Positions 18,146 through 28,465 of a stretch of 64,000 bases of DNA are shown piece by piece; positions within the stretch are counted from its first letter, which is position 1, and every line of letters starts with the position of its first letter. Below the pieces are notes generated by a model that saw only the letters and a list, made by a program, of their open reading frames with translations, did not search any database and was not told where the DNA came from. Both the position numbers and the translations under genes were made by a program. The stretch is from Rudaea sp. (lineage in GTDB: Bacteria; Pseudomonadota; Gammaproteobacteria; Xanthomonadales; Rhodanobacteraceae): NCBI GenBank assembly GCA_031291055.1, contig JARLJU010000236.1, forward strand, positions 124,001 to 188,000. The letters run 5' to 3'.

Positions 18146-20494
18146 ATGCGAACTCGGGCACGCCAATGGATCAAACGCGTCACAGCAACGGCGATCTGCG
18201 TGCTCGCAACACTCGTGCTGCTGGATCACATCTTCCCGCTGCCATTACCCGACAACGCCAGCGGCAGCACCGTCGTCCTGTCCCGCGACGGCACGCCGTT
18301 GCGTGCATTCGCTGACGACAACGGCGTCTGGCGCTATCCGGTCACTCCGGAGCAGGTTTCGCCGCTATACCTGGATGCGCTGCTGAACTACGAGGATCGC
18401 TGGTTCTGGTCGCATCCGGGAGTGAACCCGTTTGCGCTGGCGCGCGCCGTCGGCCAGATGCTGTGGTATCGCCGGCCGGTTTCCGGCGGCTCGACGCTGA
18501 CCATGCAGGTCGCACGCATCATCGACCCGAATTCGCGCAGCGTGCTGGGCAAATGCAAGCAGGTCCTGCGCGCGCTCCAGCTCGAAGTACACTTGTCCAA
18601 AAAGCAAATCCTTGAGTTGTATTTGGACTACGCACCGTTCGGCGGCTCGATCCAGGGGGTGCAGGCGGCAAGCTATGCCTACCTCGGCAAATCCGCCGAT
18701 CACCTGAGCCGGGCCGAGGCCGCGCTGCTGGCGGTGTTGCCACAGAGTCCAAGTCGGCTGCGTCCGGACCGGGAAGCGGCTGCGGCGCAGGCCGCGCGCG
18801 ACAAGGTGCTGGATCGCATGCGCGATCTGCACGTATGGACGGCCGCCGAAATAGCAGATGCCAAGATCGAAAGCGTCGCCACCCGGACCTTGACGCCGCC
18901 GCTGAAGGCAGCCCTCCTCGCCGAGCGCCTGCGCGAGGCCAATCCGGGTGCGCGCAGTATCCGCACCACGATCGATGCCGAACTGCAAAGCGCGATGGAA
19001 GCCCGCGTGACGGCTTACCTTGCCCATCTGCCGGAACGCACTTCGGCTGCCTTGCTGGTCGTGGACAATGCGACGGCGGAAACTTTGGCGTATGTCGGAT
19101 CCGGTGCATTCGCCGAGCAAGCGCGGCTGGGCCATGTCGATATGGTGCGCGCATGGCGTTCGCCCGGTTCGACGCTCAAGCCATTTTTGTACGGCCTGGC
19201 ACTGGACGACGGCCTGATCGATTCGGAAAGCCTGCTGCTCGATGCACCGCAGTCGTTCGGCAGCTATCGCCCGGCGAATTTCAGCGAGACGTTCAGCGGC
19301 CCCGTCGGCGCGGCACAAGCCTTGCGACTGTCGCTGAACGTGCCTGCGGTCGATCTGCTCGATCGGGTCGGTGCGGCACGCTTCATGGCGCGACTGGCGA
19401 ACGGCGGACTCACGCTGCGACTGCCGCGCGGCGCCGATCCCAACCTGTCGATCATCCTCGGCGGCGCCGGCGCACGGCTGGAAGATCTGGTCGGAGCCTA
19501 CACTGCATTCAATCGCGGCGGTGTTGCCGCGCGCGTGCGCCTCACATCAGACGACGTCCTGACCGAGCGCCGCCTGCTCTCCGAGGGCGCGGCCTGGATC
19601 GTGCGCACCACCCTCGAAGCCAATCCGCGCCCCGGCTACGGCAGCGATACGTTCGATACCAGCGGCAAGCCGCGCGTAGCCTGGAAGACCGGCACCAGTT
19701 ACGGCTTTCGCGATGCCTGGGCGATCGGTGCGACGCGGCGCTATACCCTGGGCGTCTGGGTCGGCAGACCCGATGGCACGCCGATGCCGGGTCAATACGG
19801 TGCCGTCACGGCGCTGCCCTTGCTGTTCCAGGCCGTTGACAGCCTGCCACGCAATACCGCTGCCGCGCTGCTCGCCGACGCACCGCCGCCCAGCGTGCGC
19901 GAGGCCGAAGTATGCTGGCCGCTCGGCCTGACCTTCGATCCGGCCAGACCCGGAATCTGCCACGAGAAACGCACGGCATGGATACTCAACGACGTCGTCC
20001 CGCCGACCTTGCCCGATCGCGACGCCGATGCATGGTCGGCAGCCGCGCTGCACATTCGCGTCGACGCGCAGACCGGTATGCGCCTGAGTGCGGACTGTAG
20101 TTCTGCACAAGTCAACAATATGGATATTGCACGCTGGCCGGCGCTGGCCTATCCATGGCTTTCACCGGCATTGCGCCGTCGTGCCAGTCTGCCTGCGCTG
20201 GCGCCCGGCTGTGCCCCCGATGCGCTCGATCGCGTTGCCGATCTGCGCATTGGCGGCATCGGCGATGGCGCCACGATCGCGCGTGCGCCGGGCACCGACA
20301 AGCCGCCGCAATTGAGCCTGAAGGCGCTCGGCGCGAATGGACCGGTGATGTGGCTGGTCAACGGCAAGCTCGAGGGCGAGACCAGCGGTGCCCGCGTGTT
20401 CGTCCATGCTTTCGCCGACACCGGTGTGCAGACAATCACGGCATTAACTCCAGCAGGCGCGTATTCGCAAGTGCAGATTCGCGTGCTGCGCTGA
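18146..20494 (+). CDS. pbpC: Penicillin-binding protein 1C (bifunctional glycosyltransferase/transpeptidase-like)
   Basis: 782 aa from the ATG at 18146 (a GTG at 18095 would add 17 residues). A single N-terminal membrane anchor (TAICVLATLVLLDHIF) is followed by the GT51 transglycosylase domain (NYEDRWFWSHPGVNPFALARA, GGSTLTMQVARI). The transpeptidase domain has SxxK as S342-T-L-K in SPGSTLKPF, SLN and the KTG triad in WKTGTSYGFRDAW. The C-terminal roughly 90 residues match the BiPBP_C-type domain found in PBP1C. It polymerises peptidoglycan in the periplasm and is paired with the A2M gene upstream. Confidence 0.93.
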   Translation: MRTRARQWIKRVTATAICVLATLVLLDHIFPLPLPDNASGSTVVLSRDGTPLRAFADDNGVWRYPVTPEQVSPLYLDALLNYEDRWFWSHPGVNPFALARAVGQMLWYRRPVSGGSTLTMQVARIIDPNSRSVLGKCKQVLRALQLEVHLSKKQILELYLDYAPFGGSIQGVQAASYAYLGKSADHLSRAEAALLAVLPQSPSRLRPDREAAAAQAARDKVLDRMRDLHVWTAAEIADAKIESVATRTLTPPLKAALLAERLREANPGARSIRTTIDAELQSAMEARVTAYLAHLPERTSAALLVVDNATAETLAYVGSGAFAEQARLGHVDMVRAWRSPGSTLKPFLYGLALDDGLIDSESLLLDAPQSFGSYRPANFSETFSGPVGAAQALRLSLNVPAVDLLDRVGAARFMARLANGGLTLRLPRGADPNLSIILGGAGARLEDLVGAYTAFNRGGVAARVRLTSDDVLTERRLLSEGAAWIVRTTLEANPRPGYGSDTFDTSGKPRVAWKTGTSYGFRDAWAIGATRRYTLGVWVGRPDGTPMPGQYGAVTALPLLFQAVDSLPRNTAAALLADAPPPSVREAEVCWPLGLTFDPARPGICHEKRTAWILNDVVPPTLPDRDADAWSAAALHIRVDAQTGMRLSADCSSAQVNNMDIARWPALAYPWLSPALRRRASLPALAPGCAPDALDRVADLRIGGIGDGATIARAPGTDKPPQLSLKALGANGPVMWLVNGKLEGETSGARVFVHAFADTGVQTITALTPAGAYSQVQIRVLR

Positions 20495-20520
20495 CTCACT
20501 CGGAATCGCGCGAGACACGC

Positions 20521-20760
20521 CTATCCTGCCGACTGGGCCGCATCCAGTTCGCGCAACTTCGCTACCGACGCCTGCCCCAGCTCGCTCAGACCCTCGCCGC
20601 CATGTTCACCAAGGTGCGCAATGATCTGCCGGCGCATGCGCGGGTCCCAGTATTTCTTCAGGTGATTGCTGACCCCGGCTATCGCCGCACTGCGATCGGG
20701 TTCGGAGCGGAAATAGTCGCTGATGTCGTTGACCATGCGTACTAGGTGTTCAATGCTCAT
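20521..20760 (-). CDS. fdsD: NAD-dependent formate dehydrogenase delta subunit
   Basis: 79 aa, beginning MSIEHLVRMVNDISDYF, the family's usual start, with NHLKKYWDPRMRRQI as its second conserved block. FdsD is a small accessory subunit of soluble Mo-dependent formate dehydrogenase, needed for a stable or active enzyme. The start ATG at 20760 overlaps the fdhD stop codon (ATGA), so the genes are translationally coupled; the longer frame running upstream is antisense-like noise over fdhD. It is the last gene of the fds operon. Confidence 0.88.
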   Translation of the reverse strand: MSIEHLVRMVNDISDYFRSEPDRSAAIAGVSNHLKKYWDPRMRRQIIAHLGEHGGEGLSELGQASVAKLRELDAAQSAG

Positions 20761-21572
20761 GATGCCAATTCTCCCGGTGCGCGCGCAGGCATCCCGACTC
20801 TTTGTGGAAACGTATACGCCGACCATCCCTCGCGTCTGGCGAAGCCGATCAGCAAGACGTTGGTTTCCCGAGCCAGCGCAATGGCCAGCGCGGTCGGCGC
20901 CGAAATCGCGGCGACCGCGCCGATGCCGACCGTTGCGGCCTTCATCACCATCTCGTAGCTGGCGCGGCTGGTGACGACCAGGAAACCATCGCGCGGATCG
21001 AGCCTTGCAAGCGCCATGGATCCGATCAGTTTGTCGAGCGCATTGTGCCGGCCGACGTCTTCGCGCAACAGGGCGATGCTGCCGTCTGTTCGCACCCAGG
21101 CGGCGGCATGCACGGCACCGGTTGCGGCGTTGATCGATTGGCCCGCAGGCAGCCGGTCCAGCGCGTGTTTCAGTGCATCGGCATTCACGCGGATTCCTGT
21201 CGCCACTGGCGCCGGGTGGCGCACGGCGGCATCCAGCGTCTGCGCGCCACAAAGGCCGCAACCAGTGCGGCCGGTGAGTTCGCGCACACGGTCTTCGATG
21301 AGCGCGGCACGCTCCGGCGGAATGGTCGCGCGCAATTCGATGCCAGCAAGCGCAGGAACAATTTCCACTTTTTCGCACTCTCTCGGGTCAGCGATGATTG
21401 CTTCGCTCAAGCTGAAACCCAGCGCGAAATCCTCGAGGTCGGCCGGCGTCGCCATCATCACCGCGTGCGGACGGTCGTTGTAGATGAACGCGACCGGAAT
21501 TTCCTCCGCAATCGCGTCGGTCACTTGCACAGTCACGCTGCCGCGGTGGCGCCAGGCCTCGCGCTGGACCAC
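20757..21572 (-). CDS. fdhD: Formate dehydrogenase sulfurtransferase/accessory protein FdhD
   Basis: About 271 aa from the GTG at 21572. The conserved CxxC (TGRTGCGLCGAQTL) that passes sulfur from IscS to the molybdenum cofactor is present, as are REDVGRHNALDKLIG and VTSRASYEMVMKAA. FdhD sulfurates the bis-MGD cofactor before insertion into the FdsA subunit. The frame is open to 21692, inside fdsA, but the extra residues are not FdhD-like; no ATG is available in frame near the fdsA stop, so the exact start is uncertain. It overlaps fdsD by 4 bp. Confidence 0.88.
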   Translation of the reverse strand: MVQREAWRHRGSVTVQVTDAIAEEIPVAFIYNDRPHAVMMATPADLEDFALGFSLSEAIIADPRECEKVEIVPALAGIELRATIPPERAALIEDRVRELTGRTGCGLCGAQTLDAAVRHPAPVATGIRVNADALKHALDRLPAGQSINAATGAVHAAAWVRTDGSIALLREDVGRHNALDKLIGSMALARLDPRDGFLVVTSRASYEMVMKAATVGIGAVAAISAPTALAIALARETNVLLIGFARREGWSAYTFPQRVGMPARAPGELAS

Positions 21573-21600
21573 GCCCGCGGGTAGCGCGCGGCACTCCGAA

Positions 21601-24525
21601 TCATTTGCTTTCGATGGCACGGTCGAGCAGTTCCTGCTGCTGGATGTCGAATGCGGTGTGGCGCTTCTGCCATTCCGAAGGCTGGCTGACACGTGCGACC
21701 TGCACGGCCGTGACCTTGTATTCCGGGCAGTTCGTGGCCCAGTCGGAGTTTTCGGTCGTGATCACATTTGCACCCGATCCGGGAAAATGGAACGTCGTGT
21801 AAACCACCCCCGGTTGCATGCGCCGGCTCACCAACGCATGCAGTACCGTCTCGCCGGCGCGGCTTTGAATACCGACCCAGTCGCCATCCCTGATACCCCG
21901 TTCCTCGGCATCGTGCGGATGTATCTCGAGCACATCCTCGGCATGCCATTGCACGTTCGCCGTGCGCCGAGTCTGTGCGCCGACGTTGTACTGGCTGAGG
22001 ATGCGGCCAGTGGTCAGGATCAATGGATATTTCGCGTTCACCCGCTCCGTCGTCGGTACGTATTCGGTCACCAGGAAGCGGCCCTTGCCGCGCACGAATT
22101 CACCAACGTGCATGGTCGGCGTGCCTTGCGGATGCTCGGCGTTGCACGGCCACTGGATGCTGCCGAGTTCATCGATGCGATCGAAACTGATGCCGGTGAA
22201 CGTCGGCGTCAGGCGCGCGATTTCGTCCATGATCTCCGCAGCATGGCGGTAGTTCATCGGATAACCCATCGCATTCGAGATCAGCTGCGTGATCTCCCAG
22301 TCGGCGTACCCTGCCGGCGGCTGCATTACCTTGCGCACGCGCGAAACACGGCGTTCGGCGTTGGTGAACGTGCCGTCCTTTTCAAGGAAGCTCGAACCGG
22401 GCAGGAACACGTGGGCGAACTTGGCCGTCTCGTTGAGGAACAGGTCCTGCACGACGATGCACTCCATCGCCGTCAGCGCGGCGGTGACGTGCTGCGTGTC
22501 CGGGTCGGACTGACCGATGTCCTCGCCTTCGATGTACAAGCCCATGAACTCGCCGTCGAGTGCTGCGTCGAACATATTGGGGATGCGCAGGCCAGGTTCG
22601 CCGAGCAGGCTTACGCCCCATGCGCGCTCGAATGTCGAGCGCACGGCAGAGTCGGAGACATGCCGGTACGCAGTGAATTCGTGCGGGAACGAACCCATGT
22701 CGCAGGAGCCCTGCACGTTGTTCTGACCGCGCAATGGATTTATGCCCACGCCGGCACGGCCGATATTGCCGGTCAGCATGGCCAGGTTAGCAATCGCCAT
22801 GACCGCGGTGGAACCCTGCGCGTGCTCGGTGACACCGAGGCCGTAGTAGATTCCCGCATTGCCGCCGGTGGCGTACAGGCGCGCTGCGGCGCGCACGAGA
22901 GCCGCCGCGACGCCGGTGTCGGTTTCCAGCGCTTCCGGCGAATTGCGCGATTCGCCGATGAACTTTTTCCACGTATGGAAGGCGTCGCTTTCACAACGCG
23001 CAGCGACGAAGGCATCGTCGGCCAGGCCCTCAGCGACGATCACGTGCGCCAGGCTGTTGAGCAGGGCCACGTTGGTGCCGGGCCGCAGTGGCAGGTGGTA
23101 ATCGGCTTTCACGTGCGGCGTACGCACCAGATCGATGCGACGCGGATCCGCAACAATGAGTTTCGCGCCATTGCGCAAGCGCCGCTTCATCTGTGAGGCG
23201 AATACCGGGTGCGCGTCGGTCGGGTTTGCGCCGATCACCAGGATCACATCGCATTCGTCGACCGAATCGAAATTCTGCGTGCCCGCGGACTCACCAACCG
23301 TGTTCTTCAGGCCGTAGCCCGTCGGCGAGTGGCACACGCGCGCGCAGGTATCGACATTGTTGTTGCCGAAGCCGGCGCGGACCAGCTTCTGGACGAGGTA
23401 GGTTTCTTCATTGGTACAGCGCGACGAGGTTATGCCGCCGATGGAATCGCGGCCATACCTGGCCTGGATGCGCTTGAATTCCGATGCGGCGTGGCCGATC
23501 GCCTCTTCCCAGCTCACTTCGCGCCACGGGTCGGAAATCTTCGCGCGGACCATGGGCTTGGTGATGCGGTCCGGATGCGTGGCGTAGCCGAGCGCGAAAC
23601 GGCCCTTGACGCAGGAATGGCCGTGATTGGCCTGACCATTCATGTTCGGCACCATGCGCATCAGTTCCTCGCCCTTCATTTCGGCGCGGAACGAGCAGCC
23701 AACTCCGCAGTATGCACAGGTCGTGACGATGCTGTGATCGGCCTGACCTTTTTCTATCAGGGTGTTCTCGGACAATGTCGCTGTCGGGCACGCCTGCACG
23801 CAGGCACCGCAGGAGACGCATTCGGAATCCAGAAACGACTCATTCTGGCTGGCCGCGACCTTCGAGTCGAATCCCCGGCCCTGGATGGTCAGCGCGAATG
23901 TCCCCTGCACTTCTTCGCAGGCGCGCACGCAGCGCGAACAGACGATGCACTTGGATGGATCGAACGTGAAGTAAGGATTGCTTTCATCCTTGGGCGCGAA
24001 CAGCGAATTGATGCGCGATTGCGAATTGCGACCGAAGGCAGCCGCCTTTTGATCGCCGCGATCCGGAACGAACGCGTGCACGTGGTTCGCGCCCTCGTAG
24101 CCATAGCGCACCTCACGCAGGCCCACGGCACCGGCCATATCCTGCAATTCGCAGTGTCCATTGGCCGGGCAGGTCAGGCAGTCCAGCGGGTGGTCGGAAA
24201 TATACAATTCCATTACGCCGCGGCGGAGTTCACCCAGCTTCGCGTTCTGCGTCGTCACTTTCATGCCATCAGCGACCGGCGTTGTGCACGAGGCCGGATA
24301 GCCTTTCATTCCTTCGATCTGTACCAGGCAAAGTCGGCATGAACCGAAAGCGTCGAGCATTTCGGTCGCACACAGTTTGGGAATATTTATTCCAGCCCCG
24401 GCGGCGGCCCGCAGTACGGATGTGCCAGCGGGCACCGTAATCTCGTTTCCGTCGATCGTCAGCTTCACGCGCTGGCTGGAAATTCGCAGCGGTGTTCCAA
24501 GATCGGTTTCATTGATGGACAACAT
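21601..24525 (-). CDS. fdsA: NAD-dependent formate dehydrogenase alpha (catalytic, molybdopterin) subunit
   Basis: 974 aa. In order: a [2Fe-2S] domain (CATEMLDAFGSCRLC), the His-Cys [4Fe-4S] site (DCLTCPANGHCELQ), a two-[4Fe-4S] ferredoxin segment (CIVCSRCVRACEE, CVSCGACVQACPT), the N-terminal molybdopterin-oxidoreductase [4Fe-4S] motif (CAYCGVGC), and the bis-MGD domains. The Mo ligand appears to be cysteine in CARVCHSPTGYGL rather than selenocysteine. It oxidises formate to CO2 and passes electrons to FdsB for NAD+ reduction, in the cytoplasm. A TGA-free full-length frame and 15-bp spacing to fdsB support a single operon. Confidence 0.94.
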   Translation of the reverse strand: MLSINETDLGTPLRISSQRVKLTIDGNEITVPAGTSVLRAAAGAGINIPKLCATEMLDAFGSCRLCLVQIEGMKGYPASCTTPVADGMKVTTQNAKLGELRRGVMELYISDHPLDCLTCPANGHCELQDMAGAVGLREVRYGYEGANHVHAFVPDRGDQKAAAFGRNSQSRINSLFAPKDESNPYFTFDPSKCIVCSRCVRACEEVQGTFALTIQGRGFDSKVAASQNESFLDSECVSCGACVQACPTATLSENTLIEKGQADHSIVTTCAYCGVGCSFRAEMKGEELMRMVPNMNGQANHGHSCVKGRFALGYATHPDRITKPMVRAKISDPWREVSWEEAIGHAASEFKRIQARYGRDSIGGITSSRCTNEETYLVQKLVRAGFGNNNVDTCARVCHSPTGYGLKNTVGESAGTQNFDSVDECDVILVIGANPTDAHPVFASQMKRRLRNGAKLIVADPRRIDLVRTPHVKADYHLPLRPGTNVALLNSLAHVIVAEGLADDAFVAARCESDAFHTWKKFIGESRNSPEALETDTGVAAALVRAAARLYATGGNAGIYYGLGVTEHAQGSTAVMAIANLAMLTGNIGRAGVGINPLRGQNNVQGSCDMGSFPHEFTAYRHVSDSAVRSTFERAWGVSLLGEPGLRIPNMFDAALDGEFMGLYIEGEDIGQSDPDTQHVTAALTAMECIVVQDLFLNETAKFAHVFLPGSSFLEKDGTFTNAERRVSRVRKVMQPPAGYADWEITQLISNAMGYPMNYRHAAEIMDEIARLTPTFTGISFDRIDELGSIQWPCNAEHPQGTPTMHVGEFVRGKGRFLVTEYVPTTERVNAKYPLILTTGRILSQYNVGAQTRRTANVQWHAEDVLEIHPHDAEERGIRDGDWVGIQSRAGETVLHALVSRRMQPGVVYTTFHFPGSGANVITTENSDWATNCPEYKVTAVQVARVSQPSEWQKRHTAFDIQQQELLDRAIESK

Positions 24526-24540
24526 GACCTGTCTCCGGTG

Positions 24541-26085
24541 CTAAGCGCCTGCGCGCGACGCAAAATCTTCGGGAAAATATTGCAGGGCGCTGCGTACGGG
24601 ATCCGGGGTCAGGCCGCCGAGAGCGCACAGTGAGCCATGGCGCATGGTTTCACACAGGTCTTTCAACAGCGCGGAATTCCTGTCGCGCTCGATGCCGGCT
24701 CGGATGCGATCGATGACCTCGACGCCACGCGTCGATCCAATCCGGCACGGCGTGCATTTTCCGCAGGATTCGATCGCACAGAATTCCATCGCATACCTGG
24801 CCTGCTCAAGCATGTCGACGCTGTCGTCGAAGGCGACGATGCCGCCATGGCCCAGCATCGCACCCACGGCGGCAAATGCTTCGTAATCGACGATCGTGTC
24901 GAATTGCGACTCCGGCAGGTACGCGCCAAGCGGTCCGCCGACCTGCACCGCACGGATCGGCCGGCCGGAGAGCGAGCCGCCGCCGTGGTCGTAGAGCAAT
25001 TCGCGCAAGCTCACGCCGAACGCCTTTTCGACCAGCCCGGTGCGTCTGAGGTTCCCCGCCAGTTGCAGCGGCAGCGTGCCGCGCGAGCGCCCGACGCCGT
25101 AATCGCGGTAAAAGCCGCCGCCGCGATCGAGAATGACGGGCACACTGGCGAGCGTGATCACGTTGTTGACGACCGTGGGCTTGCCGAACAAACCCTTGAT
25201 TGCCGGCAACGGCGGCTTGAAGCGGATCTGGCCGCGCCTGCCCTCCAGGCTTTCCAGCAGCGAGGTTTCTTCGCCGCAGATATACGCGCCGGCGCCAAGG
25301 CGGACTTCCAGGTCGAAGCGTCTGCCGCTGCTGCAGATATCCGCGCCGAGCCAACCGCCGGCGCGGGCGTTGGCGATCGCCGCATTCAGCGCGCGATGCG
25401 CGTGTGGATACTCGCAGCGCAGATAGATGTAGCCCTGCGTGGCGCCGACCGCGAGCGCGGCAATCGTCATGCCTTCGATCAGGCAGAGCGGATCGCCTTC
25501 CATGAGCATGCGATCCGAGAACGTGCCGGAATCGCCTTCGTCGGCATTGCACACAATGTATTTTTGTGTACTTTGTGCGTCGAGCACGGTCTGCCACTTG
25601 ATTCCCGCCGGGAATGCGGCACCGCCGCGGCCGCGCAGGCCAGAGTCCTTGACCTGGGAGACGATATCGGCTGGCGCCATGCCAAGCGCACGCTCAAGTC
25701 CGCGGAAGCCACCGTGGGCACGGTAGGCGTCGACGCTGAGCGGATCGGTGATGCCGACACGGGCGAATGTCAGGCGTTCCTGATTCTTCAGGAAGCCGAT
25801 TTCGCCGACCGGTCCGAGCCGCAGCGCGTGCGCGCCGCCAGCGAGAAAATCCAAATCGAACAGACCGGGCACGTCGCGCGCAAGGACCGGGCCATAGGCA
25901 ATACGTCCGCCAGCGGTTTCGACTTCGACCAATGGTTCGACGAAGAATGCGCCACGAGAACCGTTGCGCACGATGCCGATTTCAATTCCGCGCTTCTGCC
26001 CTTCGCGCGCGATGGCCTGCACCGTCGCCTCGGCACCGAGCGCAAGTGCGGTGGCATCGCGCGGAACGTAGACCTTGGCACTCAC
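24541..26085 (-). CDS. fdsB: NAD-dependent formate dehydrogenase beta subunit (NuoF-like diaphorase)
   Basis: 514 aa. After an N-terminal thioredoxin-like extension come the NADH/FMN-binding segments of NuoF-type proteins: [39 protein letters not shown] and [22 protein letters not shown]. The [4Fe-4S] site [14 protein letters not shown] lies near the C-terminus. It reduces NAD+ with electrons from FdsA. It starts at a GTG that overlaps the fdsG stop by 4 bp (GTGA), which argues for translational coupling. Confidence 0.93.
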   Translation of the reverse strand: MSAKVYVPRDATALALGAEATVQAIAREGQKRGIEIGIVRNGSRGAFFVEPLVEVETAGGRIAYGPVLARDVPGLFDLDFLAGGAHALRLGPVGEIGFLKNQERLTFARVGITDPLSVDAYRAHGGFRGLERALGMAPADIVSQVKDSGLRGRGGAAFPAGIKWQTVLDAQSTQKYIVCNADEGDSGTFSDRMLMEGDPLCLIEGMTIAALAVGATQGYIYLRCEYPHAHRALNAAIANARAGGWLGADICSSGRRFDLEVRLGAGAYICGEETSLLESLEGRRGQIRFKPPLPAIKGLFGKPTVVNNVITLASVPVILDRGGGFYRDYGVGRSRGTLPLQLAGNLRRTGLVEKAFGVSLRELLYDHGGGSLSGRPIRAVQVGGPLGAYLPESQFDTIVDYEAFAAVGAMLGHGGIVAFDDSVDMLEQARYAMEFCAIESCGKCTPCRIGSTRGVEVIDRIRAGIERDRNSALLKDLCETMRHGSLCALGGLTPDPVRSALQYFPEDFASRAGA

Positions 26086-26603
26086 GACGCGGCCCTCGTC
26101 GCAGCCATCAGGACGTCGAACGCTTCGGGCGTCACGCGTGCGTGCAATTCATCCGCATCGATCAGTACCGAGGGACCGCAGCCGCAATTGCCCAGGCAAT
26201 ACACCGGCTCGAGCGTGATGCTGCCGTCCGCCGTGGTTTCGTGAAAATCGATACTGAGCGACCGCTTGACGTGCGTCTCCAGCGCACGCGCGCCGAGCGC
26301 CTGGCAGGCCTCGGCGCGACACAGGTATACGATGTGCTTTCCTGCCGGCCGGGTGCGGAAGTAGTGATAAAAACTCACCACGCCGTGCACTTCGGCGCGC
26401 GAGATGTTCAGCTCGTGTGCAATCAGGGATTGTGCGGCGTCGGGAATGTAGCCGAGAGCGCTCTGTATGCCGTGCAAAATCGGCAGCAGGGCACCCGGTT
26501 TGTTTTTCCAGCCGTCGATGACTCCGGCAACCCGCTCCCGCGCATCGGCACTCAAGCCCGGTGCGACGGGAAGTTTTTTCGCGGAGGGTGGAGATGACGT
26601 CAT
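26082..26603 (-). CDS. fdsG: NAD-dependent formate dehydrogenase gamma subunit (NuoE-like)
   Basis: 173 aa. It has the NuoE-family helical N-terminal part ([29 protein letters not shown]) and a thioredoxin-like [2Fe-2S] domain with ligands in CRAEAC and CLGNCGCGP. Together with FdsB it forms the diaphorase module of soluble formate dehydrogenase. ATG at 26603; only 11 bp separate it from the transporter gene upstream. Confidence 0.93.
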   Translation of the reverse strand: MTSSPPSAKKLPVAPGLSADARERVAGVIDGWKNKPGALLPILHGIQSALGYIPDAAQSLIAHELNISRAEVHGVVSFYHYFRTRPAGKHIVYLCRAEACQALGARALETHVKRSLSIDFHETTADGSITLEPVYCLGNCGCGPSVLIDADELHARVTPEAFDVLMAATRAAS

Positions 26604-26614
26604 TCAGATCATTC

Positions 26615-28264
26615 CTAGAACAATGCAGAAGCCTTCTGCACGGCGATATAGAGCCCGATAAGAAAGGGCGCTCCAACACCGCACCATGCGAGTACGCCGA
26701 CAATGCCGAAACGGCCGCGCGCGACGCCCTCGGCGCTGCCTCCAACGCGGTCCTCACGCTGCAGTGCTCGTTCATGCGCGAGCTGCTCGTCGCTCATGTA
26801 GTCCGATTCCTTCACCGGCCGCACGAGCGCATTGCAGATCAGTCCAACCAGAAGCAATCCGGCCATCAGATACAAGGTGCGGTCGTAGACCAGATTTTGT
26901 GCAATACCGGCTTTCAGTTGCGCTTCGCGCACGGCGGCAATCAACAGTGGACCGACGATGCCAGCGACCGACCACGCCGTCAGAAGACGGCCGTGGATCG
27001 CGCCGACCATCTGTGTACCGAAGATATCGGCGAGATAGGCCGGCACAGTGGCGAAACCGCCTCCATACATGGTCAGGATCACGCATACCGCCACCACGAA
27101 CAATGCGGCAAGGCCAAGATGCCCGAGTGTCGGTAGCGTGCAATAGAGCGCGATGCCAAGAATGAAGAACGCGAAATAGGTGTTCCTGCGACCGAGCTTG
27201 TCCGACAGAGACGCCCAGAAAATACGCCCCAGACTGTTGAACAGGCTGATCAAGCCGACGAGACCGGCAGCCGCTGCGACAATCATGGCCTTCTGCTCGG
27301 GAGTCAATGTGCCGCCCCCCGCGCTGCCGAGGAGCTTGGCGCCAAAAATATCCTGGAACATCGGGCTGGCCATGGAAATCACTGCAATTCCCGCGGTGAC
27401 ATTGAGGCATAGCACGGCCCAGATCAGCCAGAACTGCGGCGTTTTCGATGCACGATTCAGATGCACGTGGCGACGCGTTATCATCGCGGTCTTCGCACTA
27501 TCCGCCGGTGCGTTCCACCCCATGGGTTTCCAGCCGAACGGCGCAACGCGAAATCCAAATGCACCCGCCGACATGACGAAGAAATAGATTGCACCCATGG
27601 CGATCAGGGTCTGCGCAACACCAAGCGTTCCGCCAGGCGTGAATTGTTTCATCAATGCCACAGCCAGTGGCGCTCCGATCATGGCACCACCGCCATAGCC
27701 CATGATCGCGAAACCGGTCGCCATGCCGCGGCGATCGGGAAACCATTTGATGAGGGTTGACACCGGCGTGATATACCCAAGCCCCTGGCCGATACCCCCG
27801 AGAACACCGCAGCCCAGGTATACCAGCCACAACTGATGTGCCATCACGCCAAAGCCGCCGAGAATCAGGCCACCACCCCAGCACAGCGCAGCGATGAAAC
27901 CGGCCTTGCGCGGTCCTGCGTGTTCCAGCCAGGCACCCCAGATCGCTGCCGAAATACCCAGCATGGCGATGAAAGTCTCGAATACGTGCGTAACCTGAGG
28001 CACGTCCCAGTTGCACGTCGTCGTAGTCAGCGCAGCCATGAATCCGAGATTCGCGCAGGCTGCCGCATCGACGCTGGCCAACTGCTTGGTCATCGGCAGC
28101 CAGAACACCGAAAAACCATAGGCCATGCCGATGCAAAGGTGGATTGCCAGCGCCGCTGGCGGCACTAGCCAGCGGTTGAAGTTCGGTCCCGCGATGATGC
28201 GGTCCCTGGCCAGAATGCCAGGCGTGGTCCCACCCGCTGTTATTGCCCCTGAGACGCTAGACAT
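26615..28264 (-). CDS. OFA-family MFS transporter (oxalate/formate antiporter-like)
   Basis: 549 aa with about 12 membrane helices. The segments GMAYGFSVFWLPMTKQL, GCGVLGGIGQGLGYITPVSTLIKWFPDRRGMATG and YGGGFATVPAYLADIFG are typical of the oxalate:formate antiporter family in the major facilitator superfamily. A strong GGAGGG site precedes the ATG. As first gene of the fds operon its likely cargo is formate (or oxalate/formate exchange), an inference from context. A roughly 70-residue insertion around residues 75-100 (NLGFMAALTTTTCNWDVPQV) lies in a loop. Confidence 0.87.
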   Translation of the reverse strand: MSSVSGAITAGGTTPGILARDRIIAGPNFNRWLVPPAALAIHLCIGMAYGFSVFWLPMTKQLASVDAAACANLGFMAALTTTTCNWDVPQVTHVFETFIAMLGISAAIWGAWLEHAGPRKAGFIAALCWGGGLILGGFGVMAHQLWLVYLGCGVLGGIGQGLGYITPVSTLIKWFPDRRGMATGFAIMGYGGGAMIGAPLAVALMKQFTPGGTLGVAQTLIAMGAIYFFVMSAGAFGFRVAPFGWKPMGWNAPADSAKTAMITRRHVHLNRASKTPQFWLIWAVLCLNVTAGIAVISMASPMFQDIFGAKLLGSAGGGTLTPEQKAMIVAAAAGLVGLISLFNSLGRIFWASLSDKLGRRNTYFAFFILGIALYCTLPTLGHLGLAALFVVAVCVILTMYGGGFATVPAYLADIFGTQMVGAIHGRLLTAWSVAGIVGPLLIAAVREAQLKAGIAQNLVYDRTLYLMAGLLLVGLICNALVRPVKESDYMSDEQLAHERALQREDRVGGSAEGVARGRFGIVGVLAWCGVGAPFLIGLYIAVQKASALF

Positions 28265-28465
28265 AGACCCTCCGCTGATGCCGCTCGGCGGCGGCGTATT
28301 TTTAATTGACGAATTCCTGCCAGTGGGCGTTCGACCAGATGACGAGAAAACCGCGCCGTTTTAGCCGCTTAAACATAGCTGAATGCTCCGTGACATAATA
28401 TGCTCTAAAAAGCCTATTTCGACGAAAGTCAGAGCGCGAGCGATTCGGCGCCTCAGGAGCTAGCC
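28265..28465. promoter_or_regulatory. Divergent promoter region between fds operon and its regulator gene
   Basis: The 201 bp separate two divergently transcribed genes, the OFA transporter (first of the fds operon) and the ModE-like regulator. The central part is AT-rich (about 28370-28420, including GACATAATATGCTC), unlike the flanks, as expected for promoters and operator sites. I cannot assign specific -35/-10 boxes or an operator from sequence alone. Confidence 0.5.

Noticed and set aside
23209..24342. 377-aa open frame antisense to fdsA
   Set aside because: Fully inside fdsA, whose iron-sulfur and molybdopterin motifs are unmistakable.
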